Positions 45,636 to 56,188 of a stretch of 64,000 nt of DNA are shown here, piece after piece. The notes beneath the pieces are model-generated. The model was not told where the DNA came from. It was given only the letters and a program-made list of their open reading frames with translations, and did not search any database. Every line of letters begins with the position of its first letter. The stretch's first letter is position 1. The translations under genes were made by a program, and so were the position numbers. This DNA is from Desulfovibrio oxyclinae DSM 11498 (GTDB lineage Bacteria; Desulfobacterota; Desulfovibrionia; Desulfovibrionales; Desulfovibrionaceae): contig NZ_AQXE01000001.1 in NCBI RefSeq assembly GCF_000375485.1, forward strand, positions 344,988 to 408,987. The letters run 5' to 3'.

Positions 45636-46292
45636 ATGTACTTCGACATCACCGTGCTTCCGAAGTACCTGCCCTACTTCCTGCCCGCCGCATGGATGAC
45701 CCTCAAGGTCACGACGCTGGGCATCCTGCTGGGGCTGGGACTCGGACTCGGAACATCGTTTCTGCGGATATCCGACAAGCGGATACTGAACCTTCCCGCA
45801 AGGGCCTATATTTACCTGATCCGCGGAACGCCGCTCCTGCTGCAGCTGCTTTTCATCTACTTCGGACTTCGCAGCCTTGCGGGACTGAGCGCCATGACCT
45901 CGGCGGTGCTGGCACTCGGCGTTCACAACGGCGCCTATATCGCGGAAATCTTCCGCGGTGCGATCGTCTCGGTTTCAGGCGGCCAGATGGAGGCGGCCCG
46001 CAGTCTCGGAATGCCGTACTCGAAGGCCATGATCCGCATCGTGCTGCCGCAGGCTTTCAAACGCGCCATTCCGTCACTGGGCAACCAGTTCATCATCGCG
46101 CTGAAGGATTCCTCGCTGGCCAGTACCATCACCATCAACGAGCTGTTGCTCAAGTCCCAGCAGCTGGCTTCGTCCAACTTCATGATGATGGAAATGCTGT
46201 TCATCGCGGCGCTGTTCTACCTTTTATACACCGCCATCTTCAGCTGGCTCTTCAGCCGTATGGAAGCCAAGCTGGATGTGAGCAACGCATAG
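45636..46292 (+). CDS. Polar amino acid ABC transporter, permease
   Basis: The 218-residue protein has five membrane helices of the HisM/GlnP class, with RGTPLLLQLLFIYFGL and the coupling motif EAARSLGMPYSKAMIRIVLP. Its length is normal for the family, unlike the extended paralogue encoded at about 20-21 kb. It sits between its binding lipoprotein and ATPase genes. Confidence 0.95.
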   Translation: MYFDITVLPKYLPYFLPAAWMTLKVTTLGILLGLGLGLGTSFLRISDKRILNLPARAYIYLIRGTPLLLQLLFIYFGLRSLAGLSAMTSAVLALGVHNGAYIAEIFRGAIVSVSGGQMEAARSLGMPYSKAMIRIVLPQAFKRAIPSLGNQFIIALKDSSLASTITINELLLKSQQLASSNFMMMEMLFIAALFYLLYTAIFSWLFSRMEAKLDVSNA

Positions 46293-46301
46293 GAGAATAT
46301 G

Positions 46302-47039
46302 ATGCAGGAATCTCCGGTCATAGAAATATCAGGCCTGAACAAGTGGTTCGGTGAAAATCATGTGCTTAAGGGTATCGATCTGGATGTGAACCCGTCCGAC
46401 GTGGTCGTGGTTATCGGCGCCAGTGGATCCGGCAAGAGTACGCTGCTTCGCTGCGTCAACCACCTCGAGACCTTTCAGGAAGGGCAGATTCAGGTCAGCG
46501 GAGAGCTGGTCCGCGACGATGAACGTTTCATCAACGCCTTGCGCGCCAAAGTGGGCATGGTGTTCCAGCACTTCAATCTTTTCCCGCACATGACCGTGCT
46601 GGGAAACGTCATAGAAGGCCCGACGCAGGTTCGCGGCATCTCCAGAAAGAAGGCCAAGGAAGTTGGCCGCTACTATCTGGATAAGGTGGGGATGGCGGAA
46701 ATGGAAGATGTCTATCCCGAAACCCTCTCGGGCGGTCAGAAACAGCGCGTGGCCATCGCCCGCGCACTGGCCATGGAGCCTGAAGTGATGCTCTTCGACG
46801 AACCCACCTCGGCGCTCGACCCCGAACTGGTCGGGGAAGTGCTGTCCGTCATGCGACAGCTCGCCGAGGACGGCATGACCATGATGGTCGTCACCCATGA
46901 GATGGGATTCGCCCGTGAAGTGGCGGACTCCGTGGCATTCATGGAAGAAGGCGTCATCCTGGAGAAGGATTCCCCGGAAAGGATCTTCGACGCACCTGTT
47001 GAGGAACGCACGCGGGAATTCCTGGGCCAAATCTTATAA
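46302..47039 (+). CDS. Polar amino acid ABC transporter, ATPase
   Basis: The roughly 245-residue ATPase has Walker [10 protein letters not shown], signature [15 protein letters not shown] and Walker [13 protein letters not shown], as in GlnQ. Two ATGs are adjacent; the second has better spacing from AGGAG. The lysine aminomutase gene begins 14 bases after its stop, so importer and osmolyte genes share a transcript. Confidence 0.95.
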   Translation: MQESPVIEISGLNKWFGENHVLKGIDLDVNPSDVVVVIGASGSGKSTLLRCVNHLETFQEGQIQVSGELVRDDERFINALRAKVGMVFQHFNLFPHMTVLGNVIEGPTQVRGISRKKAKEVGRYYLDKVGMAEMEDVYPETLSGGQKQRVAIARALAMEPEVMLFDEPTSALDPELVGEVLSVMRQLAEDGMTMMVVTHEMGFAREVADSVAFMEEGVILEKDSPERIFDAPVEERTREFLGQIL

Positions 47040-47053
47040 CAGGAGGAAATACT

Positions 47054-48350
<1,297 letters not shown>

Positions 48351-48367
<17 letters not shown>

Positions 48368-49199
48368 TTCAATAATGAAGATCGGTTCCTCGCAGGTCCA
48401 GCACGGGCCTGCGAGTGACCGGGTCTACCTCATGAAACTCGACGATGCCGATATGCCCGGTATCGTGGACCGGCTGGACGAGCTGGCCAGCGAAATGGGG
48501 TACACCAAGATATTCGCCAAGATTCCGGCCGCAGCCCTGCCGTGGTTCCGCACGGGCGGTTTCGTGACTGAAGCCTATGTGCCGCGCATGTACCGCGGTG
48601 AATCCGCAGGCTGTTTCATGAGCCGCTATCTGGCCAAGGACCGCGCCGTGCCGGGCAATGAAAAGCTCATCTGCGACGTACTCGACGTGGCCGAGGACAA
48701 GGCCTGCTCGCCGCTGGCTCCGGCTGTGGACTGCTCGGAGGTGCGCAGAATGGGACCGGAGGATGCGGAAAAGATGGCCGAGGTCTATGCCGCGGTCTTT
48801 GAATCCTATCCGTTCCCCATCACCGATCCCGGCTTCATTCGGGAGTCCATGGAAGATGACGTGGCGTTTTATGGCGTCATGTCGGAGCGGGGCATCGAGG
48901 CGCTTGCTTCGGCGGAAAAGGATCCGTCATGGCTTTGCGCGGAAATGACCGACTTTGCGACCCTGCCGGGCAACCGGGGCAAGGGGCTCGCAGGAAAACT
49001 GCTGGCGCGAATGGAAAGTGATCTTGCCGAAGAGGGATACTGTACCGCCTATACTATCGCACGCGCCTGGAGCTTCGGGATGAACGCCGTTTTCGCCCGA
49101 GCCGGATATCGACACGCAGGGGTTTTGCCCAACAACACGCAGATCGGCGGTACGCTGGAGAGCATGAATGTCTGGCACAAGCAGATCTCCGCTCGGTAA
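48351..49199 (+). CDS. ablB: Beta-lysine N6-acetyltransferase
   Basis: The 282-residue protein has a C-terminal GNAT domain (about 130-275) with the acetyl-CoA loop [14 protein letters not shown] and [14 protein letters not shown], as in AblB. The N-terminal half (about 10-120) is also acetyltransferase-like without a clear CoA loop. It acetylates beta-lysine to the compatible solute N-epsilon-acetyl-beta-lysine. The GTG overlaps ablA; an ATG two codons later is equally possible. The end overlaps the YitT gene by 32 bases. Confidence 0.92.
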
Positions 49200-50064
49200 A
49201 GGGCCAACCTTTCGGTTTGACTACACCTACTCGGTATGGTGGAACCTGCTGCTCATCTCAGTGGGTTCCGCCATTGTTTCGTGGGGCGTCAAGAGCCTTG
49301 CCAACCCGCATGAATTCATCCCCGGCGGCATGTTCGGTCTGTCCTCGCTCATGTACTACTGGACGGGCTGGCTCAACCCGGGCCTGCTGTTCTTCATCCT
49401 GAGCGTCCCCATCTTTCTTTTGGCGTGGGTGAAGGTCAGCAAGCGTTTTTTTCTTTATAGTGCCTACGCGACGTTTGCCGCCACGGCGTTCTACGAGATC
49501 ATCAATATCCCCATTCCGGTGCAGAATCATGTCTATGCGTGCGTTTCGGCGGGGGTGATGATCGGTTTCGGGGCGGGGATAGTGCTGCGTTCGCTCGGCT
49601 CCAACGGCGGGCTGGACGTGGTGGCAGTCTACCTTTACCAGCGCTACAACATCGGCATCGGGAAGGTCTACCTGACCTTCAACTCCATTCTGTTTGCCAC
49701 CAGTCTGGCGCGCGTTTCGCTGGATACCATCGTGGCCTCCATCATCATGGTCTTCATTACGGCCATGACCGTGGATCAGACCCTGTCCATGTTCAACCAG
49801 AGAAAGGTCGTGTTCATCATTTCGGACATGGCCAACGAGATCAGCGACTGCATCCTGACCGAACTGAGGCAGAGCGCTACGTTCCTCTATGGCTTCGGTG
49901 CCTATACCCGCAAAGAGAAGAACGTGCTCATGACCGTGGTCAACAACGTGCAGCTCAAGAAACTTGAGGAAATCACTTTTTCCAACGACCAGAACGCGCT
50001 GTTCATCGTGGAAAACACCTTCTCCGTACTCGGGTCCAGTTTCTCGCGACGCAAGATTTACTGA
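49168..50064 (+). CDS. YitT-family membrane protein
   Basis: The 298-residue protein has about six membrane helices (residues about 20-210) with NPHEFIPGGMFGLSSLMYY and RSLGSNGGLDVVAVYLYQRY, followed by a cytoplasmic DUF2179 domain (about 215-290). These features define the YitT family, of unknown or transport-related role. Overlap with ablB and an internal GGAG indicate co-expression; export or retention linked to osmoadaptation is a guess. A strong terminator follows. Confidence 0.87.
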   Translation: MSGTSRSPLGKGPTFRFDYTYSVWWNLLLISVGSAIVSWGVKSLANPHEFIPGGMFGLSSLMYYWTGWLNPGLLFFILSVPIFLLAWVKVSKRFFLYSAYATFAATAFYEIINIPIPVQNHVYACVSAGVMIGFGAGIVLRSLGSNGGLDVVAVYLYQRYNIGIGKVYLTFNSILFATSLARVSLDTIVASIIMVFITAMTVDQTLSMFNQRKVVFIISDMANEISDCILTELRQSATFLYGFGAYTRKEKNVLMTVVNNVQLKKLEEITFSNDQNALFIVENTFSVLGSSFSRRKIY

Positions 50065-50149
50065 TCCGCCCGGTCGAGGGTGTGCAAAAGAGCCATTGCG
50101 GTCCGGCTGCCGATGAACCGCTCCTGAGTCGGTACCGGACCAAAATGAT

Positions 50150-50188
50150 AAGGGCGATCCCCATGGGGATCGCCCTTTCTTTTCTTCT
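50150..50188 (+). terminator. Rho-independent terminator of the ablAB-yitT operon
   Basis: A perfect 13-bp stem (AAGGGCGATCCCC / GGGGATCGCCCTT) with a 2-base spacer is followed by TCTTTTCTTCTT. On the minus strand the following bases are less T-rich, but it may also help end the carboxylase operon that converges here. Confidence 0.88.
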
Positions 50189-50203
50189 TATGGCTTCGAC
50201 GCG

Positions 50204-52450
50204 TTAGCGGTAGTACAGGTTGCGTCCACCGATGGTCAGGAAGGCCTGATGCAGGTTCTTCCGTGCGTCGCGGCGGTCCCAGATGCCCTGAATGTGGCCG
50301 CGGGAGAGCGCCCTGAAGCAGTTATGATAGTCCGGCGGGATGTCGAGGCCGGTGGTCTCCTTGATGACGCCGGGACCCGCAAAGCCGAGGCGCGAGGAAC
50401 GCACGGCGTATTGGTAGGGCGAGCAGCCGAGGAAGCTGGCCACCGGTCCGGCGTATGAGTTGGTGTCGTAAAGGACGATGTACAGGCCACCTGCCTCGAT
50501 GTAGTTGCGGACCGCCATGGTCACGCGCGGCATCTGGATGAGGCCGTTGACCCCTTCCTGAATGCGGATGCCTGCCGTGCCATGCACGTAGGCGAGGAAG
50601 GGCTGGTGCTTTTTCTGCGCCAGTTCCAGTGCACGGATGAGTTTTTCACCCTCGGCCGCGCCCACGGAACCGCCACGGAAGGGGGCGGTCAGCATGCCGC
50701 AGGTCAGGCGCATGCCTTCCAGCTTGGCGTGGAAGGTCACGCAGGAGCTCTGCTGGCCGGTCTTTTCCTTTGCGGCGTCAATGCGTTCGTCGAAGTTGGG
50801 GAATCCGGTGGGGTTGCCTGCCGAGATGTTCTCGTTGAATTCCACAATGGAGTTTTCATCAAAAACGTTGGCAAGGAACCACTGGTATTCCATGGGGAAG
50901 TGGTATCCGCAGTGCGGGCAGACGCCGCCGTAGTCGTTGAACAGGTCTCGGGCCCAGATGTCGAGGCAGCCGCGTTTGGCAGCGTGCGGACAGGTGACCT
51001 CTCGGTCGCTCTTGGCCTGCGGGCTGATGTATTCCCGGGTGGTCTCGATTATGGCGGCGGGCTTTCCGGGAGCGGAGAGGCCGGTAAGCTCTTTCTCAAC
51101 TTGACTGTCTCCGCTCTTGCCCATTCCGGCCAGCCCCTTCACACGGTTTCCGATGGAGGTGAGCTTGCCGGTGACCACGTGCACTTCGTCGGTGACTTCG
51201 TCCACGAGACGCGCGACCCTGTCCTGCAACGGCTTGACGATGCCGTAGCGCATGACGGAGTAGGTGTTGGATATAAAGCCCGAGCGCGCGGCGCTGAGTT
51301 TCTCCAGCATGGTGCGCTGGTCCTTGAATGCGTGCTGCGCCATGCGGCGGTACTTCTTGTGGCGGCGTTGAACCAGACGGTGCCGGGCGCGTTCGCTGAG
51401 ATCCCAGCGGACGATGATGTCCGGGTCCTTGCGATACAGGCGCATGGCCAATCCGCGAAGCAGGCGGATGCCGCGGACGCTCAGGGCCACTTCGTCAGTG
51501 GCGCGAATCACGCGCTGGCGAAGGGACTTGTAGAAGTCGAAGCTTTCCGCACGGGCGCCCAGCGGCGGTTCCTGGATGATCTCGTCAATGTATCCGTTGC
51601 GCAGGTTGTCCTGCGCGGTGATCTGCTGGGCGGAGGCGCATTTTTCGATGAGTTCGCGGCTTGCGCGCTGGGGCGGGCGAATGCGTCCTTCGATGGCGGC
51701 GGCGCCTTCGGGCGAGATGACCGAGTAGTAACCGTGGGAGAACATCAGGCGCTTGTCGGCCATGCCGATGGCTTCCGCACCGCCGGAGCCGCCTTCGGAG
51801 AAGATGGCGACCACCGGGACGGTGAGACCGCACATTTCATAGATGTTCTCGGCGATCTGCTGGGCCGCTCCGGGGAAGTCTTCCACGGGATAGGAGCCGG
51901 GCGTGTTCACGTAGGCGTGCACGGGGATGTTTTCCCGCGCGGCGACTTCCATGTACTTGAGCGCCTTGTAGTTGCCCCACGGTTTGATGGAGCCGCCGTT
52001 GCGGAACTCCTCGCCGTGGCCTTTTTCCTGCCCCACGACCATTACGGGCTGGTTGATCACCTTCTTGCCCTTGCGTCTGGTGACGTAGGCTCGGGCGATG
52101 ACCATGCCGGGGTCGATGGAGTGCTCGTCCTGCCCGCCGATCTCGTTGTAGTTGTCGTAGACGTTCTCAAGAATATCCTTGAGGCTCACGCGTTGTGGAT
52201 GGCGCACTATGCGCACCTTGTCCATGGCGGTGAGCTTGCCGTCGTTGAGCTCCTCGAAAGCGCCAAGACGCCGTTCGAACCCTTCCAGCGTTTCCACGGC
52301 CTTTTCCTCGGACAGTCCGGGATTCAGCTCGTTGAAGCGGGTGATTTTGTCCAGTAGGGCGTCGAGCTCCGGCAGGTTCCTGCCTTCGAGTATTTCTCTT
52401 GCGTAACTGGCGCGCTGCTGCAGCGCCTCGCGTTTCTTCTCTGCGTTCAT
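50204..52450 (-). CDS. Acetyl-CoA carboxylase carboxyltransferase, fused alpha and beta halves
   Basis: The 748-residue protein fuses an AccA-like half (about 1-330; GQEKGHGEEFRNGGSIKP, SEGGSGGAEAIGMADKRL) to an AccD-like half (about 490-748; GMLTAPFRGGSVG, GTAGIRIQEG, YIVLYDTNSYAG). They are joined by a charged helical linker (about 340-480). The order alpha then beta is unusual. The zinc finger is altered: CPHA, a Cys eight residues after its first Cys, then CPHC. It would transfer carboxyl from biotin to acetyl-CoA or a related acyl-CoA. The biotin carboxylase gene lies 4 bases upstream; no biotin carrier gene is in the window. Confidence 0.88.
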   Translation of the reverse strand: MNAEKKREALQQRASYAREILEGRNLPELDALLDKITRFNELNPGLSEEKAVETLEGFERRLGAFEELNDGKLTAMDKVRIVRHPQRVSLKDILENVYDNYNEIGGQDEHSIDPGMVIARAYVTRRKGKKVINQPVMVVGQEKGHGEEFRNGGSIKPWGNYKALKYMEVAARENIPVHAYVNTPGSYPVEDFPGAAQQIAENIYEMCGLTVPVVAIFSEGGSGGAEAIGMADKRLMFSHGYYSVISPEGAAAIEGRIRPPQRASRELIEKCASAQQITAQDNLRNGYIDEIIQEPPLGARAESFDFYKSLRQRVIRATDEVALSVRGIRLLRGLAMRLYRKDPDIIVRWDLSERARHRLVQRRHKKYRRMAQHAFKDQRTMLEKLSAARSGFISNTYSVMRYGIVKPLQDRVARLVDEVTDEVHVVTGKLTSIGNRVKGLAGMGKSGDSQVEKELTGLSAPGKPAAIIETTREYISPQAKSDREVTCPHAAKRGCLDIWARDLFNDYGGVCPHCGYHFPMEYQWFLANVFDENSIVEFNENISAGNPTGFPNFDERIDAAKEKTGQQSSCVTFHAKLEGMRLTCGMLTAPFRGGSVGAAEGEKLIRALELAQKKHQPFLAYVHGTAGIRIQEGVNGLIQMPRVTMAVRNYIEAGGLYIVLYDTNSYAGPVASFLGCSPYQYAVRSSRLGFAGPGVIKETTGLDIPPDYHNCFRALSRGHIQGIWDRRDARKNLHQAFLTIGGRNLYYR

Positions 52451-52454
52451 CGGA

Positions 52455-53870
52455 TCAGAATTCCAGAAGGTTTTCCGTCTTCCTGAGCAGGAAGGGGATG
52501 TTTGTCTTCATGGGCTGGCCGGATGCGTCGACACCTTCAAGGGTCAGATTCTTCAGGAACTCAACGCCGCGTTTCTTGGCGTGCTCAAGGTCCTCGCCCC
52601 AGATGATGGCCAGCGCGAGGTTCGGGTCGTATTCCGTGGGAATCTGGTAGTGCCGGTCGCGGGGAACGTGGGTGTGCATTTCCACCCAGTCGGCCTCCTT
52701 CCAGTCGAATTTTTCAATGCGGCCCACCCATGGGGCGAAGCCGTTTTCGGTGTCCTCGGCGATGATTCGGTACTCGATGCCGACGCCGTCAAAGCCGACG
52801 TTGTCCTGAGAGTATCCGAGCGCTTCGCCGAGCCCGACGCGGACCTGTTCGCGGATGAGGTTCACGTCGGCGTTGCCGTTTACGTCGGCAATACAGGCGG
52901 ATACGCCGTTCTCGACCTGAATCCGTGTGTTGACTTCCATCAGGAAGGGTTCACCTGCCGGGGTGACGATCCACTCCCATGTTCCGACGTTGTCGTAGCG
53001 GACTTCCTTGGCGATGCTGAGGGAGTGGCGCACGATGTCGTCGAGAACCTTGTCCGCGTCGAAGGCATAACCGATGTCCGCGGAACGGAAGCCGGGCGCC
53101 ACCTCGATGCGCTTCTGCAATCCCGGGCTCTGCACGGAGCAGTTGCGGGTGCCGAAGTGGACCGGGTCTTTCCCGTCGCGGTCCGCGATGACCTGAACTT
53201 CAAGGTGGTTGAAGTCGAAGATTCGCTGCTCGATGAGTACGCCTTCGTCATTGAAGGTTCTCAGCGAGTAGTTGCGAATGCGGCGATAGGTCTGGCGGAA
53301 GCGGGCCATGTCTTCGACTTCGTCGATGCCCATTCCGCCGCCGCCCGCGGAGGCCTTGACCAGAACAACCGGACGCTTGACGCCCATCTTTTCCTGAAAA
53401 TCGAACAGGCTCTGGGCGATGGTCTCGGCTTCCAGCTCGTCGTAGATGGGGCGGTCGGAACCGGGAACCGTCGGGACGCCGAGCTTTCTGGCGATGCGTT
53501 TGGTGTTGATCTTGTCGCCCAGATCGCGAATGACATGCCAGCTTGGGCCGATGAAGATCATGGGCCTGTCGCGTTCGGTCACTCGGCGGGCGAAGCGGTA
53601 GTTTTCCGAGAAAAAGCCGTAGCCCGGATGGATTGCCGTGGCACCGGCCTTGTCGGCGACGGAGAGAATGTCGCCGGCATCGTTGTAGTTCTGAATGCGA
53701 TAGGCCGCATCGTCGCCGCCCAGCTTGCGGGCCATTTCCACGTGGCCGGAATCCTTGTCCTCGGCAGTGTAGACAGCCACGCAGGGTATTCCCAGGTCGT
53801 TGCAGGCCTGCATGATCCTGACGGCGATTTCGCCTCTGTTGGCTATGAGTACTTTATGCTTGTCTTCCAT
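52455..53870 (-). CDS. accC: Biotin carboxylase-like ATP-grasp enzyme
   Basis: The 471-residue protein has the biotin carboxylase domains in order: KVLIANRGEIAVRIMQACN and HPGYGFFSEN, the ATP-grasp loop VLVKASAGGGGMG and the catalytic EVNTRIQVEN. The usual RIQVEHPVTE is changed to RIQVENGVSA, and the region behind it is divergent. It should carboxylate biotin on a separate carrier protein at the cost of ATP. With the fused carboxyltransferase it forms a two-gene operon. Whether acetyl-CoA is the true acceptor is not shown. Confidence 0.87.
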   Translation of the reverse strand: MEDKHKVLIANRGEIAVRIMQACNDLGIPCVAVYTAEDKDSGHVEMARKLGGDDAAYRIQNYNDAGDILSVADKAGATAIHPGYGFFSENYRFARRVTERDRPMIFIGPSWHVIRDLGDKINTKRIARKLGVPTVPGSDRPIYDELEAETIAQSLFDFQEKMGVKRPVVLVKASAGGGGMGIDEVEDMARFRQTYRRIRNYSLRTFNDEGVLIEQRIFDFNHLEVQVIADRDGKDPVHFGTRNCSVQSPGLQKRIEVAPGFRSADIGYAFDADKVLDDIVRHSLSIAKEVRYDNVGTWEWIVTPAGEPFLMEVNTRIQVENGVSACIADVNGNADVNLIREQVRVGLGEALGYSQDNVGFDGVGIEYRIIAEDTENGFAPWVGRIEKFDWKEADWVEMHTHVPRDRHYQIPTEYDPNLALAIIWGEDLEHAKKRGVEFLKNLTLEGVDASGQPMKTNIPFLLRKTENLLEF

Positions 53871-54194
53871 AATCTCAAGGGGATTGGGTTCATGATGCCC
53901 GTTCGGGGATTGACGAGCTTGATTTGATAGCTCTTATCAAAGCTTCTGGCAAACTTTTTTGTGGTTTGAAACAGTCATTTCATTCAACTTTTTCCAAACG
54001 GTAAATACTGGGTCTGCTGAAATCGTTGACGAAAGGGAGCTATGTTGCAGTTGTGAATCGCAGGGGTGGGGAATGTCTTTAAAACGTGAAAAAGTCAAGC
54101 GGACTGGATGCCGCAAAAGGTGAACAAGTGTTGGAAAACAGGTGCTCAGGACAGAGAATTGAATGGAAAGAGCTTTTTGCCGGTGACGAATGAA
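53871..54194. other. Intergenic stretch without recognised gene
   Basis: This stretch, visibly AT-richer than its surroundings, lies between the start of the biotin carboxylase gene (minus) and the terminator of the AsmA-like gene (minus). It should hold the carboxylase promoter. No tRNA, repeat or credible reading frame was seen; a 108-codon open frame on the minus strand lacks a ribosome binding site and any family pattern. Confidence 0.5.
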
Positions 54195-54220
54195 AAGGCC
54201 GCTCCGGAGGGAGCGGCCTT
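54195..54220 (-). terminator. Rho-independent terminator after AsmA-like gene
   Basis: An 11-bp perfect stem (AAGGCCGCTCC / GGAGCGGCCTT) with loop GGAG lies 23 bases beyond the stop on the minus strand and is followed there by TTCATTC, with A-T pairs at the stem base. Confidence 0.75.
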
Positions 54221-54243
54221 GAATCATGCGGCTGACGTTTGAA

Positions 54244-55065
54244 TTAGTTGAACATTCCTTCAAGGCCTTCCTTGGCGTCCTTCATGAGGTTGCCGCCCTG
54301 CTCGGATCCGCTCTTGAGGGCGTCGCTACCCTTCTTGAAGGCTTCGGCGCCGCGCTTGAGCGCTTCCTGCGCCTTCTTGCCGATTTCCTGTGCCGCTCCG
54401 CTCACGGAACCGCTCACGTTCTGGCTGAGTTCCCTGAGGATGCGCTGTACCGCTTCCGCGGGGGTGGTGCGCTTCTCCTTGCCGATGTCGCGCATTTCAA
54501 TGTCCGGCACCGGGATGGAGACGCCCTTGTCACCGAATATCTTGGTCAGATTGCCTCCCACGGTGACGGTGGCGTTCTTGACCAGCAGATGGTTGATCTG
54601 GATGGCCTTGGAGGGTTTCTTTTCGCCTTCTTCCGTCTTGGCAGGCTCCTGTTTGTCTTCGCTGGCCACAGCCTTCTTCACGTTGGCGATGATGGCCTTG
54701 AAGTTGTCGGTCTTGCCCTGCTTTTCATAGGTAATGTGCGGCGAAAGAATCACAACGTCTTCAATGATGATCTTGTCCTTGGTCAGGGACTCCTTTTTCA
54801 CCTTGATCTTGATGGTATCCACCGAGAATGCTTCGTCGGTTTTGAAGCCCTTGGGATTACCAAGGAGGAAATCGTTCAGCTCGCCGGAGCCCGAAAGGAA
54901 GGAGATGTCGGCCGACCCGAGGCGAACTTCGGTTCCGGTGAATTTCGGCCCGAACTCCTCGGTGGCGGTCTTGATCAGCGTGCCGAGGTTGAGGATCGCG
55001 AGGACCACGAGAACGATGATGGCGAGCACCGCTCCCGCTGCGCCGTAAGTGATGAATTTTTTCAT
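54244..55065 (-). CDS. AsmA-like membrane-anchored protein
   Basis: The 273-residue protein has one N-terminal membrane helix (about 7-28) and a periplasmic beta-rich region of AsmA/DUF748 type, with TEVRLGSADISFLSGSGEL and FLLGNPKGF. A Lys/Glu-rich loop (about 135-152) and a charged helical C-terminus (about 205-270) with KKAQEALKRGAEAFKKG follow. AsmA-like proteins are linked to lipid transport across the envelope. This member is much shorter than the long bridge proteins. AAAGGAG precedes the ATG. Confidence 0.72.
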   Translation of the reverse strand: MKKFITYGAAGAVLAIIVLVVLAILNLGTLIKTATEEFGPKFTGTEVRLGSADISFLSGSGELNDFLLGNPKGFKTDEAFSVDTIKIKVKKESLTKDKIIIEDVVILSPHITYEKQGKTDNFKAIIANVKKAVASEDKQEPAKTEEGEKKPSKAIQINHLLVKNATVTVGGNLTKIFGDKGVSIPVPDIEMRDIGKEKRTTPAEAVQRILRELSQNVSGSVSGAAQEIGKKAQEALKRGAEAFKKGSDALKSGSEQGGNLMKDAKEGLEGMFN

Positions 55066-55148
55066 GGGGACTCCTTTTGCTGCGAATTGGTTGCGATATC
55101 ATAGCCCGTGCCAATGATCTTGGCAATATGGGTTTGAAAAAAAGAGGG

Positions 55149-56117
55149 TTACTTTTCGTCGGGCAGGCGAATGAGCGGCGGATCGCGAAAATGAACCAGT
55201 GACTGCGGCGCGTCCGATGGTAGACCAGTGTCGAGATTTGGTCCGATGCGATCCGTAAGCGCGCTGTCCTGTTCCAATGCGTTCCACAACTTCTGCGTGT
55301 CCTTGCGGGCCTTATCCAACAGGTCGGAAAAGCGGTGAATGCGAGCCTGTCCGCTTACCGGATGCACATACCCAACGGCACCGGACACGGTTTCGCGTTG
55401 TTGCAGCCACTGGGGTGAGCGGAGCAGGGTGGTTACTTCGCGCACGGTGTCCGGCAGTAGTTTCCAAAACGTGTATGTCAGTCGAGGAAGCAGAGGGGCT
55501 ACTGTCATTCGCTGGATCAGCGCATAGGTCTTCAGGCAGTCGTCGAACCAGCCGCGAAGCATTTCTCCACTGACACCGCACCACCCGGCAAGGGTGTCCG
55601 AGGCCCATGTATGATGGAATCCCGAGTTAAACGATGCGGAGAGTCTGCCGACCATATCCGAGCTACGGGGCGTGCGGGCGAAGTTCATGTCCAGAAGTGT
55701 TTCAAGCGCGCGGTGCCGTTGACGTGCCTTGGAGCGGCGTTTCGGGTCCCGGCTGTCGTAGTTGCCGGTGACGCTCCAGATGAAAGGATGCGTGGCCGCA
55801 TCCAGACAGATATGAGAGGCCATACCCGCCATAAGCGCAAGGCCTTCCGGGGTACCGACCCGCTGCACATGGGCGGCCTGCACCCTGAGAAGCTCATAGG
55901 AGTCCGCACCGTCCTTGCCATGCAGCATTCCGGCCAGACGGGTGGCTTTCTCATGCGAGTCCTCGTCAGGACTTTTGCGCATATAATACAATATATCATG
56001 AAAGACGCTGCCGAGCATGAGGGCTTCGGGGTGCGAGCGCGCGGCCTCGGCAATGGGGCCTGATCCGGATTCGGCAGCATCAACAGCCAGTTGGAAATGA
56101 AGCATTTCTTTGGGCAT
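55149..56117 (-). CDS. Zinc-dependent phospholipase C-like protein
   Basis: The 322-residue protein shows the Zn_dep_PLPC pattern: MLHFQLAVDAAE at the start, LMLGSVFHDILYYMRK, and ASHICLDAATHPFIW, which supply His and Asp ligands for zinc. It has no signal peptide, so it is probably cytoplasmic and may not act as a secreted phospholipase. The second half (about 150-322) is not recognised. GAGGAG precedes the ATG. It is divergent from the degenerate P-loop gene. Confidence 0.75.
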   Translation of the reverse strand: MPKEMLHFQLAVDAAESGSGPIAEAARSHPEALMLGSVFHDILYYMRKSPDEDSHEKATRLAGMLHGKDGADSYELLRVQAAHVQRVGTPEGLALMAGMASHICLDAATHPFIWSVTGNYDSRDPKRRSKARQRHRALETLLDMNFARTPRSSDMVGRLSASFNSGFHHTWASDTLAGWCGVSGEMLRGWFDDCLKTYALIQRMTVAPLLPRLTYTFWKLLPDTVREVTTLLRSPQWLQQRETVSGAVGYVHPVSGQARIHRFSDLLDKARKDTQKLWNALEQDSALTDRIGPNLDTGLPSDAPQSLVHFRDPPLIRLPDEK

Positions 56118-56188
56118 TCAAACTCCTCTTTACGTAGGCACTGTAGCTGTTTACAAAAAATGTCGCAAAGAGAACAAGGAGGATCATC

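Noticed and set aside
50582..52357. A 591-codon plus-strand open frame opposite the fused carboxyltransferase
   Set aside because: Antisense shadow; composition is low-information and the real gene on the other strand has clear motifs.
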